A stretch of DNA of 64,000 nucleotides from NCBI GenBank assembly GCA_015680685.1, contig MNCI01002686.1, positions 17,488 through 81,487 on the forward strand. Direction: 5' to 3'. The stretch comes from Gnetum montanum (taxonomy: Eukaryota > Streptophyta > Gnetopsida > Gnetales > Gnetaceae). A model generated the notes under the pieces. It searched no databases. It was not told where the DNA came from and saw nothing but the letters and a program-made list of their open reading frames with translations. Made by a program: the position numbers and the translations under genes. This document shows positions 1-9,359 of the stretch, piece by piece; within the stretch, counting starts at the first letter, position 1; each line of letters begins with the position of its first letter.

Positions 1-764
1 TACCCCTACACTCAACCATATGAATATGAGCATTACACGTGCAATCCAGTCGAACTCCGCAGACTAAGTGCCTACATGCCTTATGGAACACTTAAGGTTA
101 ATTGTTTATTGTCTTCCTAGACTTACTTGTATTTGTCACGGTTGTATGGTTAAGTAAGTCTGAGGTATGTGATTTTTATATCTTTTATGTTCTATCGCCT
201 ATGCTAATGAGGGAAAGGGTGAAGAGACTAAGTAACTAACTTTAATTAACTAAGTTCTAATGCCTAGCATCAATATCCGTTCCCACTTGCCGTTCACACC
301 CTGAACCAATGCAACCTTCTAGGATTACCAAATGCTATTCGTTACTGGGATTACCAAACGCTATTCGTTACTAGGATTACTAACCGTAACGCACATGCTC
401 GAAGCAGTCGTACTGAATGCACTTAACTAGGAGTGTTGAGGGTTGAGAGAGATTAATTAACTAATAAATAATTTAAACAATTAAGAATAATTAAAGTCCT
501 AATTAGCTTAGTCCATGCACTGCAAGGTTTATCCAAAAAGTTCGTCTTTATTTCCGTACACAAACTTGTGCTCAAGTACAATATTTGCTTGAACAAAGAT
601 CTGTTCACTTTGGGACTTCTACTGCAGGTACATGGAAATTACTCTACCTCTAGAATGGAAAAACTGCAAGAGTTTGGCTAAGGTCTAGATCTAGATGGAG
701 AAACAAGGGAGAGCCACCTCTTATTTATAGAATTGGTGGTGCACTGCGATATCGCGTACCATCA
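1..764 (-). repeat. E1 3' LTR, cut by window edge
   Basis: This matches 6031-6814 almost line for line. It lacks about 16 bases at the left that would carry the TGATGA terminus, and ends at ATCA (761-764) directly before the polypurine tract. On the minus strand a TATAAATAA box lies at 729-721, downstream of a GATATC palindrome (748-753). A 26-bp unit is tandemly repeated from 321 (two full units plus a partial one); the other LTR has one full unit plus a partial one. Confidence 0.9.
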
Positions 765-781
765 TACCCCCATGACTGAAT
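765..781 (-). promoter_or_regulatory. E1 terminal polypurine tract
   Basis: On the minus strand ATTCAGTCATGGGGG (781-767) followed by TA abuts the LTR start. This is the expected position of the plus-strand primer of an LTR retrotransposon. The same 15-mer recurs at 2650-2636, just after the deleted pol. Confidence 0.75.
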
Positions 782-2850
782 AAAAACTGGTCCTCGAGTT
801 CCTTACAAAATATTGGGAAGGTATGGGATTATTGACTTGAATGGAACCAATGGTGAATGGGACGACATGTGAACGGATCATCATTACAAAACATGACAAA
901 ACTGGTGTTCATGACAACAAGAGTGAACACTTGATAGATTTGACATTCGACCTTATTTGGCAGCTGAGAAAGAAAGAGAGAGAGAGAGAAAAAAAAGAAG
1001 TTTGCTGCTTCCATTACCAAGATTGCGCCTTTCGTTGTCCATCCATAAGTGTGCCATCAATCTTGTTCCTTGCAAAACTACTTTAGCACCGATCCATTCC
1101 AAGTGTTTTCTCCAGGTTCGATCCATTGTTGTATGATTGTCATCTACACACACAACACAGTCTTATATTAGCAAGGGTAGATGAATCACAATGTAGTTGA
1201 TACCTTGCTTCGATGAAAGGTCCATTGGCTGAGTTGTGGTATGGCTGATTACGGATTCTGGAGATATAATAATGGTGACTACTGAAGGTGTAGGGGTTAG
1301 GAGAAAATCAAAAAAATTGGGTCCGAATTCCCATGACTAAGAGCAAACCTCCGGTAGCGATAGAATGGAGAAAGAAAAGGAATAAGAAAGATGAAGAAAA
1401 AGAGATAATTGTAACGTCGATGAAAGGGATGTCAAATGGAAATGAACAAAATAGAGTTGATTGCAAAAAATGTTAAGGGAAAGAATTTAACTAGTGCACC
1501 AAATAGGAATGCCAGTGGGTCCTCCCCAAAGCAGGCTCATGCCCTTAATGCCNCTCTACTAATCATTGAAGGCCCTTAGTTCTTTCTAAGTTTTTGTTTT
1601 ACACATTTTTGTTTTGCACATTTCTTTAGTCTTTCTTTTTTTTTGTTCTACATCATCATTCATATTTTTACCATTTCTTCGTGTGATTTTATTTTTTTCA
1701 TCACCCAATAAGTGTTCATGATGGTGGTATAAATAATATCATATCTAGTAACTTTTCATTACTACATTCGGCCGACCCATCCACTTGAAGTAACAAGAAT
1801 GCATTCCCCAAAGAGCCACCACCATTCCGACGAAGCGAAGGAGGAGAGAATAGGAAGCAAGAAGGGCCTTAGTTAGAGGGAACATGTTTATTTTAGTTCC
1901 ATAACCAGTGCTTATAGCCCAAATGATTATTTCATCTAAGGGGTGTGCTTTGAATCCTCACTATTTTTTTTTTGTGTTTATACGTGAGAACCACACCATG
2001 CAAAGACTTTGTTATTTTTATTAGCTTAGCTTTCCGATGATGGAGCAATGTCAAAATGGTAAGAAAACTCAAAAAGAAAACATCCAAGCACCCAAGAGAA
2101 TGGCCAACACAAATGCATCAAGTCCCCTTGAAGTCACACCCTGTTCAATCCTTGAGTCCTTCCTTAGTTTGAGAAATGCCCAATCACCGATTTGTTGATA
2201 GTTCTTATTTAGAAAGGGACTGTACATTTCCTAGCTAAGAGAGATCATAGAAATTTATGGATGTATGGATGAAGTGAACTCNTAGCTGAGAGAGATCATA
2301 GAAATTTATGGATGTATGGATGAAGTGAACTCATTGCCTACTATATCAAAAGAACCATACCTTAGTATCAATATTTTAACTTAAAGGTAAAAACCAAACA
2401 TTAGCAACCGATAGAATACAGTTCATACCATCATTAAGAGCACTTATTAGGTGAAAAACTTAAAAAAATGGATAAGACACACACAAAAATAAAAGAAAAA
2501 GTATAAATGATGTTGTGAAACAAAAACAAGAAAAGTTGAAGAATTTTTTAAAACAAAAATGTGCAAAACAAAAACATGTAAAACAAATACTTAAAAGAAC
2601 TAAGGGCCCCGAATGATCAGAATAGGTGGCCATTTCCCCCATGACTGAATTGAAAGGGAGAGATCCAAAATAATGAGCATTTGTTTGAATTTCTTAAAAG
2701 TGTCCAACTTCTCCCAATTTATTTTTTCAAGTTAAGGGTTGGAAGTTGGTGATGCTCATATTCCAATGTATCTATGCTTTTGTTGTGGGTGCAAGTTGTT
2801 CCCCCAGTTCGTTTCATGCATGTTGGTGGGCTACTCTCTTGATTAGCTAT
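782..2850 (-). other. E1 post-pol 3' untranslated region
   Basis: No gene is visible. Read on the minus strand, 2690-1800 parallels the post-pol regions of E5 (44230-45230) and E6 (53940-54900): a T-rich stretch, then a segment ending near the GGGCCTTAGTTAGAGG motif (about 1863). 1510-1552 matches E5 around 45567-45630, again in minus orientation. In contrast 1554 to about 1760 reads in the opposite (plus) orientation and starts at a single N. The N at 2282 sits between two copies of a segment of about 50 bp. Short ORFs at 829-1153 are low-complexity and do not look coding. Confidence 0.65.
2636..2650 (-). promoter_or_regulatory. E1 internal (post-pol) polypurine-like tract
   Basis: The minus strand reads ATTCAGTCATGGGGG followed by AAATGG. 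It is identical over 15 nt to the terminal tract at 767-781. E2 (19630), E5 (44319) and E6 (54007) have a G-run tract at the corresponding place, directly after the end of pol. Confidence 0.6.
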
Positions 2851-2856
2851 CAACCA

Positions 2857-3420
2857 CTAGGTGTTCTCTTGTTGTGTGGTTGCTACATATAGGAACCTTT
2901 GTATTTGAGTTTCTTGGGCACATTGGTTGCATACAAGAGATGTTGAGCATTCCTGTATGTCATCACCCTCTAAGTCACTGTATGTGATGCATGGAACTTT
3001 CTTCTTCTCAATCCTTCCATAAATGTTTTCCTTAAATATTTCCAAGGAAAGATCGTGGATTCCTAGGCATGCATTGATGATGCTGAGCCATGCCCTTCCC
3101 ATTATTATCTAGAAGTCCCCTTTGTCATTATTTATTTGGATCACCAGGAAATTAGCTGGGTATGACCAACCATACACGGTGGTAACAATGTCCTCAACCT
3201 ATCCCAAAGGAACAGTGATGGACTGGTCAGCCAGCTCTAGTTGAATATTGCTTTTCTTGAGTGGAGGTAGGTTCCAGGCTTTATACATTTCTCGTGAGAT
3301 TAAGATGACTCCAGAACCTGAGTCAAGAAGAGCCTTATGAGGTTCATTCCCAGTGACTTGGAGATAAATTAGGGGGCATCTAGGATCAGAGAATTTCTTG
3401 GGAAGGTGGCCCACCTTGAT
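2857..3420 (-). pseudogene. E1 aspartic protease (retropepsin)
   Basis: A minus-strand retroviral-type protease that would process the gag-pol polyprotein. The active-site region ALLDSGSGVILIS (Asp-Ser-Gly) lies in 3199-3414, preceded by PLIYLQVTGNEPHK and followed by LKKSNIQLELADQSITVPLG. The flap/C-terminal part continues in another frame with a GRAWLSIINACLGIHDLSLE stretch at 3102-2857, so a frameshift or stop separates the halves. The same order is seen in E5 (40640-41090) and E6 (50330-50760). After this domain the sequence reaches the pre-RT spacer and then stops being pol. Confidence 0.75.
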
Positions 3421-3440
3421 CTAGTCAGTAATGGTATGTG

Positions 3441-5869
3441 TTAACATAACCATGTGCGTTGAGCTCTATTGTTGGTTTGAAGGGAGCTCTGCAGCCTTAT
3501 TTGTTGGAGGAGTGTACACAGACTCAACCGCTTGTGGTTGTGAGAGCTTGTTTGGGCTTTTGGATTTGAAGAAAGGTCTTCTCTCATACGGTTGTCAGAA
3601 CCAACAGTAGGTTGAAGGTTTATAGCTCTCGTAGCATTACGTTGTTGCGGTTGAGTGGCGAGTTCCCCTTGCATCATTGGAGCAGATGGTAGTGGACCTA
3701 ACGGTATGAGAGTGGTGGATGGATTCAGAGGATGGCATGCATATGGTGTGTCTCCCATAGGAGAGGGAGTCCTAAAATACTCCTGAACTTGGTAGTGACG
3801 TTGTGGGGTTGCGTGACACATAGAGTCACTTGGAGAAACCAGCTACTGCATGTAATAGCCATATGGATCTAGTTGCCAGTAAGGGTATTGTTGCCTAGGC
3901 AGTGGCATCCCCCATGACTATGGGTATTGCCACTATTGGTGTTGCCCAATAGGTTGTGGTGGAGTTCCACTTGGATAATATGTTAATGGTTGGTGGAATT
4001 GCCTTGGGTTACCTTGGGAATAAGATAACCTTCGGGGTGCCTGTCATCTGTTAAGTCTTCGATTGAGTGGATACACCCAAGACTCTTGTAAATGTGAGAT
4101 TATTGGGCAACATCCCTTAGGATGGTCATATTGGCAGATCTCACATCCACCATCATTGTTTGCATCCAAATCCACAACCTCATCGGTGATAGTCATTTTT
4201 TCCTTACCCTTGTTACGTGCATGGTCTGAATCTCTCCACTTTTTCTTATTATGGTTACTACTTCGCTCCTCCTTAGACTCTTCTATAATTTTCAGGACAG
4301 TTTCAATTTTACTATCTAAGGAGCTCCATATTTTATCTACCTTAGCTGACACTTCTATTGTTAATTTTTGAAGTGGCAAGGTTTTTCTATTCACCAACTC
4401 TTCAAGTGGTGACTCATCCTCTTCTTCATAGAATCTTACTCCCTTCTTTCGGAGGGAAGGATTACGGTTATACTCTTTCGCGCTTTCTCTTTTCTGTAGC
4501 TCCCCTTCTTCCTTAGCTACTTGCTCCAAAAATCTATGAACTTCATGGGACCTAAGTTCAGATAATCTCCCTTGGGCATATGTCCCATCTACGAGGTGGC
4601 AAAGTTGATCCTATTGTGCGTAACCATGGCCTGGACAACGATGTAGCAATGCATAATATCGGCCCATGGCAGCATCCAAGGGTTCGTGATTATCCTACTT
4701 CCATCCTTGGATCTACTTACATAAGTTGAACACTCTGGAGTACATTTGGTATTTATTGTTAAACAATTCTAGCATTGTACTCCACCTCCTAATGGTTTCT
4801 GGCTCTAAAGACCGGTACCAACTTTTCGCTTCTTTTATGAGTGTCCTAGGGAACGAATTTAACTTCTGCCACTTATTTTCAATATTCTGCAAGGCACAGA
4901 CATTGTGGAATGCTTGTAAGTGGTTTTGCGGATCAACATTGTATCCCCCCTTAAACTATGGGATATTATTCATGTCTAGTCTCTTGATCCGGCTATCTTT
5001 TTGGTGCCTTTTAGGTATTCTAACGGCCTCCATAATATCTAACATACTTTGGGTGGCAAGTAGGGGTTCATCATGATCATCTCTCTCATGATATCTATGA
5101 TGCCTACATGGTTCCCTACTTTCCCTTCTTTCATGCCTTGACTTCCTAAAATGCCCTCGTCCTCGCTCTTGACTCTCTCATCGAGGGTTCTCATTTTGCT
5201 TATCCTTACTCTTATCCTCATAGTTGTGCTCGTTGTGACTACATCCTGATGTGGAAGGAGAGGGTGAATGATGTGATGNAAGCACAACTGTGAGGATAAG
5301 GGTAAGGATAAGCAAAATGAGAACCCTCNATCAAAACCAGGGTTGTAAATCATAGAATGTAGGTTTTGATACCCTACCTCCTCACCGTCGTGAGGAGGGG
5401 GAACATCATTTTGTGGAAAACCTATTGAAATAGGTTCACCACCCTTGATTTCACTTATGACAGGTGAGCTATTATGGGGTCCCTTTCCCTTCAACGATGT
5501 ATGGTAGCTCTCCTGCCTCGAGTCCCTTAAACGTTGCGCCATTGTGGGATGGTAATCCCTTGTGTCATAATCTTCTGCAACGTATTCAGCGTATAGTTGC
5601 ATCATGCCTATCTATGCAAGAGCATGAAGGAGCATGTTAGGGATTGCCCGATCTGGGGGTAACACTATGTTACCTTGCAAGTCTTGCCAACGTAGTTGTT
5701 CATTCTGATGGAGGATAAAGGTAAAATTGGGTATATACTCATCATGATGAGTATACACTACCTGATACTCTTAAGGAACTGACGATTCTTGGTTACGTGT
5801 GTTAGACCACCAATTGTCTCTTCTGTGATCCCTAGGTGGTGAAGTGCTTTTATGAGAAGAAGAAAACAT
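3441..5869 (-). pseudogene. E1 gag (Athila-like capsid/nucleocapsid)
   Basis: The structural protein of the particle. I place the start at the ATG at 5869 (MFSSSHKSTSPPRDH), about 125 nt downstream of the PBS; E5 gag starts similarly (MSSSHKS). The N-terminal domain contains YDTRDYHPTMAQRLRDS (5605-5039 ORF). The C-terminal part (4529-4044) is charged and ends in the zinc-knuckle-like GGCEICQYDHPKGCCPI, followed by a Pro/Gln-rich linker to about 3441. Damage: stops between ORFs, and N characters at 5279 and 5329 bracketing a 49-nt reverse-complement insertion that looks like an assembly artefact. Otherwise this is the best-preserved gag in the window. Confidence 0.75.
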
Positions 5870-5995
5870 TGTTATCTTGTTGGTGTGCTATTGACCATTG
5901 TTTAAAATTTCTTTTGATTAACCCTAAGGGTTCGTTTAAGCTTCCCAACGATGTGGATGATTTCCTATGTTCTACTTAGCGCACAAACAACTTAA

Positions 5996-6014
5996 TCCCT
6001 GGCAATGGTGCCAA
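5996..6014 (-). promoter_or_regulatory. E1 primer binding site
   Basis: The minus strand reads TTGGCACCATTGCCAGGGA immediately after the LTR end TCATCA. As I recall the group, this resembles the TGGCGCCGTTGCCGGGGA-type PBS of Athila elements (tRNA-Asp class). The same core follows the LTRs of E4 (30901) and, decayed, E5 (37931). Confidence 0.7.
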
Positions 6015-6814
6015 TGATGAGTGGTGAGGTACCCCTACACTTGACCATACGAATACGAGCATTACACGTGTGATCTGGTCGAACTCCGCAGACTAAGTGC
6101 CTAAACGCCTTATGGAACACTTACGGTTAATCATTCGTTGTCTTCCCAGACTTACTTGTATTTGTCACGGTTGTATGGTTAAGTAAGTTTGAGGTATGTG
6201 ATTTTTATATCTTTTATGTTTTATTGCCTATGCTAATGAGGGAAAGGGTGAAGAGACTAAGTAACTAACTTTAATTAACTAAGTTCTAATGCCTAGCATC
6301 AGTATCCATTCCCACTTGTCATTCACACCCTGAACCAATGCAACCTTCTGGGATTACCAAACGCTATTCGTTACTGGGATTACCAACCATAACGCATGTG
6401 CTCGAAGCGGTCATACTGAATGCACTTAACTAGGAGTGTTGAGGGTTGAGAGAGATTAATTAACTAATAAAAATTTAAAAAATTAAGAATAATTAAAGTC
6501 CTAATTAGCTTAGTCCATGCACTACAAGGTTTATCCAAAAAGTTTGTCTTTATTTCCGTACACAAACTTGTGCTCAGGTATAATATTTGCTCGAATAAAG
6601 ATCCATTCACTTTGGGACTCCTACCACAAGCACATGGAAATTACTCTAACTCTAGAATGGAAAAACTGCAAGAGTTTGGATAAGGTCTAGATCTAGATGG
6701 AGAACCAAGGAAGAGCCGCCTCTTATTTATAGAATTGGCGGTGTGCTGCAATATTGCGTATGCGATATCGTAGGGAAGGATGTGATATCGTGTATATGAT
6801 ATCGTGTCCCATCA
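6015..6814 (-). repeat. E1 5' LTR
   Basis: An 800-bp LTR beginning TGATGA and ending ATCA on the plus strand; the family consensus ends are TGATGA...TCATCA. On the minus strand the U3 end holds three GATATC palindromes (6764, 6784, 6798) followed by a TATAAATAA box at 6731-6723, the likely promoter. It carries extra GATATC-containing sequence that the 3' LTR lacks. Confidence 0.9.
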
Positions 6815-8389
6815 CTTACCCTCATAAGTTCATAGATAAAATGACAAAAGAAATAACATAAGTAGTTTGGAAAATTTACCTATTGTCTTTATTATTATCT
6901 TGATCAAACAAGAAAATCATAGCTAAGGAGTTTCAATAATTGAAGTGTCAAAGATTTCATCTAAATTTTTTAGAAGTTTACTAGTTGATGATAATGTTAT
7001 TGTCCTATTAGGGTTGTGCCTAGGGTTTTCTTTGGATGTTTTCGTAACCTAAGTAGTTATGATAGTTGTTGTTGTGATAATTGAGGAAGGTTTCAACATG
7101 ACTACTTTCTTATTATGCAAACTTGTACTTTGAATTTTTGACTAGAAAAAATTGAATTAACATCATCATCATTATCATTCTAGCTTTGTCCCAACAAAAT
7201 AGGGTCAACTACATGAGTTCTTTTTTTACCATTCACCTCTATGAAGAGCTAGGTCTTTGTTTATTTATAGTTTCTTGAAATCATCTTTGATTGTTTTTTA
7301 CTTTGAAAAATAACTTATCCATGAGATTTGATAAGGTTTTATAGCTAGTTGTTGACCTGATGCTAACCCTCCTCCTTAAGAATAAATATGTAGATAGTGC
7401 GCTACAAATAGCATCATCATCATCATCATCCTAGCCTTGTCCCAACAAAATGGAGTTGGCTACATGAGTTCCTTTTTGTCATTTATCTCTATGAAAAGCT
7501 AGATCTTTTTTTATTTGTAGTTTCTTCAAATCATCTTTGATCATTTTTTCCTCCAAAAAAGAACTCATCCTTGAGATTTAACAAAGTTTTACAACTAGAT
7601 ACTAACCTAATGCTAACCCCCTTCCTTTCATATTAGGGCTTAGGACCAACATTTGTGGAGTTTGATTGACATATAAGTCAAAAACACTTGGAGAAATACC
7701 AAACTTAAAAATTTCTTGTGAATTACAATGATCAAGACTCCAAAACCAAATCTTAATGATGTCCTCTCCTTAATATTTCTTAGGGCTTTTTAGAAATTAT
7801 GCATGAAAAAAAGCACCGAACTATACTTAATGTTCCATAAATGAACATAATACAAATTCTTAAGAATGATTTATTGAATTGTTGTTCTATGATCTAAGTA
7901 GTTAATTGAATTGTTGTATACTTTGCACATTGAGCTAATTGGCTGTATGAAAGCATCAACATTCAAATAGCTACTTTATTGTCCTAGAACTTCTAATGTG
8001 ACATAAAAGCTTGGGCAAGCAAGTTCTTGTTCACACCACGCATCTTTACAAAAGGTAAATATACATTCTTATCTTTGAATACATCGCAAATGACCTCTCA
8101 TTAATGGCTACATGCATAGACTTACCTTCATGAAAAATTTCAATCACATCATTATTGTATGACTAAATGGTTTGAAGCATGTTCTTATTTGAAATTACTT
8201 ACAAAGTAAGAAGACTAATCATCATATAACCTTCCATTCTAGTTATGGAAAGCTATTTTTGAACTTCTAGATCCATCAGTAATTCAAAATAATTGGTACT
8301 AAAAGTTAGAGCACAATTCATTTTAAATTTTCCTCTTAATGGATTCATAGGAGGACACACAAATGATTTTTTTCAAATAGGATAGTTAT
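6815..8389. other. Unassigned spacer between E1 and E2
   Basis: No coding region is recognisable on either strand; only short AT-rich ORFs occur. The one structured part is the tandem pair at 7161-7660. The remainder (7660-8389) may be old transposon sequence, but I found no motif to name it. Confidence 0.5.
7161..7660 (+). repeat. Tandem pair of SINE-like repeats
   Basis: Two copies about 250 bp apart (from 7161 and 7412). Each starts with a CAT-trinucleotide run and then reads CTAGCYTTGTCCCAACAAAA followed by a GG(A/G)GTY..CTACATGAGTTC-type stretch, and the copies stay parallel for over 200 bp to GATGCTAACC(C). The CCCAAC...GGCTACATG module resembles a motif common near the 3' ends of plant Au-type SINEs. 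I see no clear RNA polymerase III boxes, so the SINE label is tentative. Confidence 0.45.
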
Positions 8390-9207
8390 AAATCGAGTCT
8401 TTGACATTGACTATGAAATTATAGATGTAATATTATAGCTTAACATATGATGTGGTAGGCCATAGTCATATGTATAAATACAAACCCACCATCATCTCAA
8501 ATCTCACCTTTGGTCAACACTTAGGGAAACTCTTGCAGTTTATTTTCATAAAGTTAGAGTTAGTTGTGAATGCTCGTAGTGTAATGATTAATAGTTATAC
8601 AACATATTTACTTGAGTGGATTGTACTTAGATGCACTCCATGACTGGAAATAAAAATGAGATTATTTTTTATTATTGCAACATCTTACTTAGATTAGATT
8701 TTCTTTTCTATGCAACTTACATTTTCAATGTCATTTACATTTTAATATTTGTTAGTTAATTGACAAAATAAGTATGATTGATTTTGACTACATAAACATA
8801 ATCATTTGGTAACTCAATAATGGCTAAGCTTAATTCACTTAATAGCTAATCATTCAATAATCCCAATAACAGTTATATTAGCTGAGGGTGTATTTGGTAG
8901 GTTGGGAACATGTACTTACCATCATAGGTTAGATTAGCTTTATCTTTTCATTGTACTTAGTTAATAGGAATTATATTCATTCTAATATGTTTACTTTCAG
9001 CATATTAAGAGTCATACAACATCATATAATCATGTACCTCACTTAGAGTTAAATCATATGTTTTGAACATTACTAACTCTAGTGAGAAGACAATAATCAT
9101 GAACTTATTAGTATACTTACATTGTCCCATCTATGGATTATGATTTGGTCATACATGTGTACTTGTGACTTGTATGGTTAAGTGTGGGGAACTCTCATTA
9201 CTCATCA
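8390..9207 (+). repeat. E2 5' LTR (decayed)
   Basis: The 3' end is clear: ATTACTCATCA ends at 9207, as in the other family LTRs, preceded by the family CTTGTATGGTTAAGTGT-type segment. A TATAAATA box lies at 8473-8480, and an AAACTCTTGCAGTTT segment at about 8527 parallels the other LTRs. The start is a guess within about 50 bp because U3 is too diverged. The PBS position (9208 on) reads TTGATGTCATTGATG, decayed from TTGGCACCATTGC. Confidence 0.65.
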
Positions 9208-9359
9208 TTGATGTCATTGATGATGTCAATGTTTACTAGTTAGTTGATTTTATCATAGTACATTGTTTTAAGTATTTTCAAGTTTATCTTTTGACACTTA
9301 TAATAATTTCTAAAATATACACTTAAGCATTAACTAATTCAAAATCGCTTCTACACACA

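Larger units (their letters stand above)
1..6814 (-). mobile_element. E1: pol-deleted Athila-like Ty3/gypsy LTR retrotransposon
   Basis: Two clearly related LTRs (1-764 and 6015-6814) flank an internal region read on the minus strand: PBS, gag, aspartic protease, a post-pol untranslated region and a polypurine tract next to the lower-coordinate LTR. Reverse transcriptase, RNase H and integrase are absent. The pre-RT spacer joins straight onto the post-pol region near 2690, so about 3 kb of pol was lost compared with E5 and E6. The gag frame has fewer stops than the other copies and the LTRs differ only at scattered sites and two small indels, so this is probably the youngest Athila-like insertion here. 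It would depend on other copies for replication. The outer LTR end and any target duplication lie before position 1. Confidence 0.85.

Noticed and set aside
829-1153. Overlapping ORFs on both strands near 0.8-1.15 kb
   Set aside because: They lie in the E1 3' untranslated region, have low-complexity Lys/Glu or Phe/Ser runs, no domain and no counterpart in E5 or E6.
2460-2642. 60-aa Cys/Phe-rich minus-strand ORF resembling a membrane peptide
   Set aside because: It is the T-rich post-pol untranslated region of E1 translated; the same T-rich DNA gives unrelated hydrophobic peptides in E5 (44230) and E6 (53957), so it is a composition effect.
7161-7660. CRISPR-like spaced repeats
   Set aside because: Only two long units with no short identical repeat/spacer pattern; the window is plant nuclear DNA.
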